Shown here: positions 62,290 to 64,000 of the stretch, one piece after another
How positions within the stretch are numbered: the stretch's first letter is position 1
How the letters are laid out: every line of letters starts with the position of its first letter
The notes under the pieces: generated by a model
Database searches by the model: none
Seen by the model: the letters and a program-made list of their open reading frames with translations, nothing else
Told to the model about the DNA's origin: nothing
NCBI GenBank assembly: GCA_035296385.1
Contig: DATHBB010000293.1
Span: forward strand, 10,115 to 74,114
DNA: 64,000 bases
From: JAIVJZ01 sp035296385
Lineage (GTDB): Bacteria; Acidobacteriota; Blastocatellia; Pyrinomonadales; Pyrinomonadaceae
Direction of reading: 5' to 3'
Translations under genes and position numbers: made by a program

Positions 62290-63648
62290 ATGTATCTTCT
62301 CTACAGCCTCCTTCTCACCTTCGCCATCTTCGCGCTGCTGCCGTTGTTTCTCTTTGACGCGTTGCGTCACGGGAAATACGTGGCCGGTTTGCGCGAGCGT
62401 CTGGGCGGCGTGCCGGAGTTGGACGCGGGCGGGCGCAAGAAGATCGTCTGGTTGCACTGCGTCTCGGTCGGCGAGACGCAGGCGGCGCGACCGCTCGCGC
62501 GCGCGCTCATCGAACGCTTCCCCACGCACGCGCTCGTCGTCTCTACCACAACGCTCACCGGACAAAAACTGGCGCGCGAAGTCTTCCGCGACGACGCGGC
62601 AGCTGTTTTTTACTTCCCCTTCGACTGGGCGCTCAGCGTGCGCCGCACGCTCCGTAGAATCAAGCCCTCGCTCGTGCTCGTCATGGAGACCGAACTCTGG
62701 CCGCGCTTCCTGCGAGAGTGCGAAAGGGGCGGCGTGCCCGTCGCGCTCGTCAACGGGCGCATCTCCGAAAAGTCGTTTAAGAATTACCGCAGGCTCGGTC
62801 GTTTCATCAAAAGCGTCACGGCGACGCTCACGCTCGCAGTCATGCAGACGGAGGCCGACGCCGAAAGAATCCGCGCGCTCGGACTCGCGCCCGAACGCGT
62901 GCGCGTTTCCGGCAACATCAAATTCGACGCGAACACAGAGACGGGCGAGCAAGCCGTCACCGCCGAACTGCGCGAACGTTTCGCGTTCGGCGACGACGAC
63001 AGGCAACCGCTCATCGTCGCCGCCAGCACGCACGCGCCGGAAGAAGCGATCACGCTCGACGCGTTCAAACAGACTCTCGGCGCGCTCGATAACAATAAAC
63101 GCCCGCGCCTGCTCATCGCGCCGCGCCATCCCGAACGCTTCAACGAAGTGGCCGCTCTGCTCGGCGCGAGCGGTCTCGCGTGGGCGCGTCGTTCGAGTGC
63201 GGCAAAGACTACAGATGCCGCCTGCGATGTCGTGCTGCTCGACAGCATCGGCGAATTGCGCGGCGTCTACCCGCTCGCCGCGCTTGTCTTCGTCGGCGGC
63301 AGCATCGCGCCCACGGGCGGCCACAACGTACTCGAACCCGCCGCCGCCGCGCGCTGCATCATCACCGGCGCGCACACCTTCAACTTCTCTTCCATCACCC
63401 GCGACTTTCTCGAACGCGACGCGCTCATACAGTTGCCCGCGCTCAATGAGCGCGACGCGCCCTCCGCGCTGGCGCAAATTTTCCGCGAGTTGTTAAATAC
63501 TGACGAACGCCGACACCGCACGGGCGAACGCGCGCGCGCCGCGCTCGAACAAAATCGCGGCGCGACGGACAAAACCATCGAATATCTCGCTCCAATGTTT
63601 GAACAACAGAGGTCAGAGGTCGGAGGTCAGAGGTCAGTCAAGATTTGA
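62290..63648 (+). CDS. kdtA: 3-deoxy-D-manno-octulosonic acid (Kdo) transferase
   Basis: KdtA (WaaA) adds Kdo from CMP-Kdo to lipid IVA. The 452-residue GT30 protein has an N-terminal anchor (LYSLLLTFAIFALLPLFLF), GLRERLGGVPEL, WLHCVSVGETQAARPLARAL with the catalytic Glu, VLVMETELWPRFLREC, VSGNIKFDAN, APRHPERFNEV and FVGGSIAPTGGHNVLEPAAA. The last 13 residues (QRSEVGGQRSVKI) are encoded by the left arm of a family F repeat. No Shine-Dalgarno is visible. lpxK follows. Confidence 0.94.
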   Translation: MYLLYSLLLTFAIFALLPLFLFDALRHGKYVAGLRERLGGVPELDAGGRKKIVWLHCVSVGETQAARPLARALIERFPTHALVVSTTTLTGQKLAREVFRDDAAAVFYFPFDWALSVRRTLRRIKPSLVLVMETELWPRFLRECERGGVPVALVNGRISEKSFKNYRRLGRFIKSVTATLTLAVMQTEADAERIRALGLAPERVRVSGNIKFDANTETGEQAVTAELRERFAFGDDDRQPLIVAASTHAPEEAITLDAFKQTLGALDNNKRPRLLIAPRHPERFNEVAALLGASGLAWARRSSAAKTTDAACDVVLLDSIGELRGVYPLAALVFVGGSIAPTGGHNVLEPAAAARCIITGAHTFNFSSITRDFLERDALIQLPALNERDAPSALAQIFRELLNTDERRHRTGERARAALEQNRGATDKTIEYLAPMFEQQRSEVGGQRSVKI

Positions 63649-63720
63649 GCCTGCGTTATCAACTCAGTTTCGACCAATCCTTATCTGATTTTTTTCTAAC
63701 TTCTAACCTCTAACCTCTGC
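63607..63720. repeat. heptad inverted repeat, family F copy 2
   Basis: GTCAGAG/GTCGGAG heptamers form the left arm (and encode the kdtA C-terminus); TTCTAACCTCTAACCTCTG forms the right arm. The loop is longer and lacks RAAGAC. Confidence 0.85.
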
Positions 63721-63724
63721 CTTT

Positions 63725-64000
63725 ATGCCCCTGAGAGACCTTGCCTTCGCACCGCTCAGCGTCGCCTACGGCGCGGCGGGCGGCGCGCGTCGTGCGCTGT
63801 ATCGCGCGGGCGTGTTGAGGGTCGAACGCGTCGGCGTTCCGGTCCTGAGCGTCGGGAACATCACGGCGGGCGGCACGGGCAAGACGCCGCTCGTCGAATG
63901 GCTGGCGCGCGAGGCGGCGAGCGCGGGGCGGCGCGTCTGCATACTCACGCGCGGCTACGGACGTGTGGATGAGGGCAAGCGCGTCGTCGTCTCGGATGGC
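63725..64000 (+). CDS. lpxK: tetraacyldisaccharide 4'-kinase (partial)
   Basis: LpxK phosphorylates the lipid A precursor at the 4' position. The first 92 residues are in the window: MPLRDLAFAPLSVAYGAAGG, VPVLSVGNITAGGTGKTPLV with the Walker A loop, and ILTRGYGRVDEG. The gene runs off the right edge. The start lies four bases after the family F repeat and has no Shine-Dalgarno. It follows kdtA by 76 bases, the usual lipid A/Kdo gene pairing. Confidence 0.93.
   Translation, partial: MPLRDLAFAPLSVAYGAAGGARRALYRAGVLRVERVGVPVLSVGNITAGGTGKTPLVEWLAREAASAGRRVCILTRGYGRVDEGKRVVVSDG

Noticed and set aside
62263..63477. A 404-codon minus-strand open frame
   Set aside because: It is antisense to kdtA, which has complete GT30 motifs; the minus-strand product is Arg/Glu/Ala-rich without domains.

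Overview
The window looks like chromosomal DNA of a GC-rich, diderm (LPS-bearing) bacterium, most probably an Acidobacteriota of the Blastocatellia/Pyrinomonadaceae type. This placement is inference from gene content: a Kdo transferase and LpxK, PEP-CTERM surface proteins with the ending PEPATMILLGTGLAG, a BrxA/BrxB-type bacilliredoxin, an Ogg2-type glycosylase and an unusual EF-P. No rRNA is present to confirm it.

Layout. 1-10.7 kb (almost all minus strand) is metabolic and envelope housekeeping: a cNMP-binding/DUF1003 protein, an ABC ATPase, NuoI, Ndk, SucD, a large secreted Calx-beta/lamin-tail protein, a beta-CASP nuclease, DoxX-like and SucC. 10.9-15.2 kb holds OsmC, a pentapeptide-TIR protein next to tRNA-Pro(GGG), a MerR regulator, a retropepsin-like protease and a glycine-zipper protein. 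15.5-23.2 kb (plus) has an aminotransferase, ThiL, a TonB-like protein, CysS, a low-GC foreign-looking pair running into a class-III aminotransferase, and a TPR protein. 23.3-32.4 kb (minus) has AckA, an amidohydrolase/MFS/lytic transglycosylase run, a PIN toxin-antitoxin-like locus, a TPR-retropepsin protein and an 8-oxoG glycosylase. 32.8-45 kb (plus) has a PBP4-type peptidase, a four-gene pseudopilin operon, a PilR/NtrC-like regulator, MurJ and two PEP-CTERM proteins. 45.3-53.2 kb (plus) has Nnr, TsaE, bacilliredoxin, RecG, a DUF433/DUF5615 toxin-antitoxin pair, RsmD and TsaD. 53.5-59.5 kb (minus) is a small secreted protein and the heat-shock set hrcA-grpE-dnaK-dnaJ. 60.1-64 kb (plus) has a metallopeptidase, dodecin, EF-P, KdtA and the start of LpxK.

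The most striking feature is not a gene. At least 23 long inverted repeats of seven sequence families (called A-G here) fill intergenic spaces. In families A-F the arms are degenerate tandem heptamers. Families with unrelated arms often share an RAAGAC-like motif in the loop. Three loci have one family nested in the loop of another. Several copies supply the last codons and stop of a gene, or lie directly against start codons that have no Shine-Dalgarno sequence. No transposase accompanies them. A separate 99-bp MITE-like element with perfect 18-bp terminal inverted repeats and 9-bp flanking direct repeats sits just outside a stop codon at 53.5 kb.
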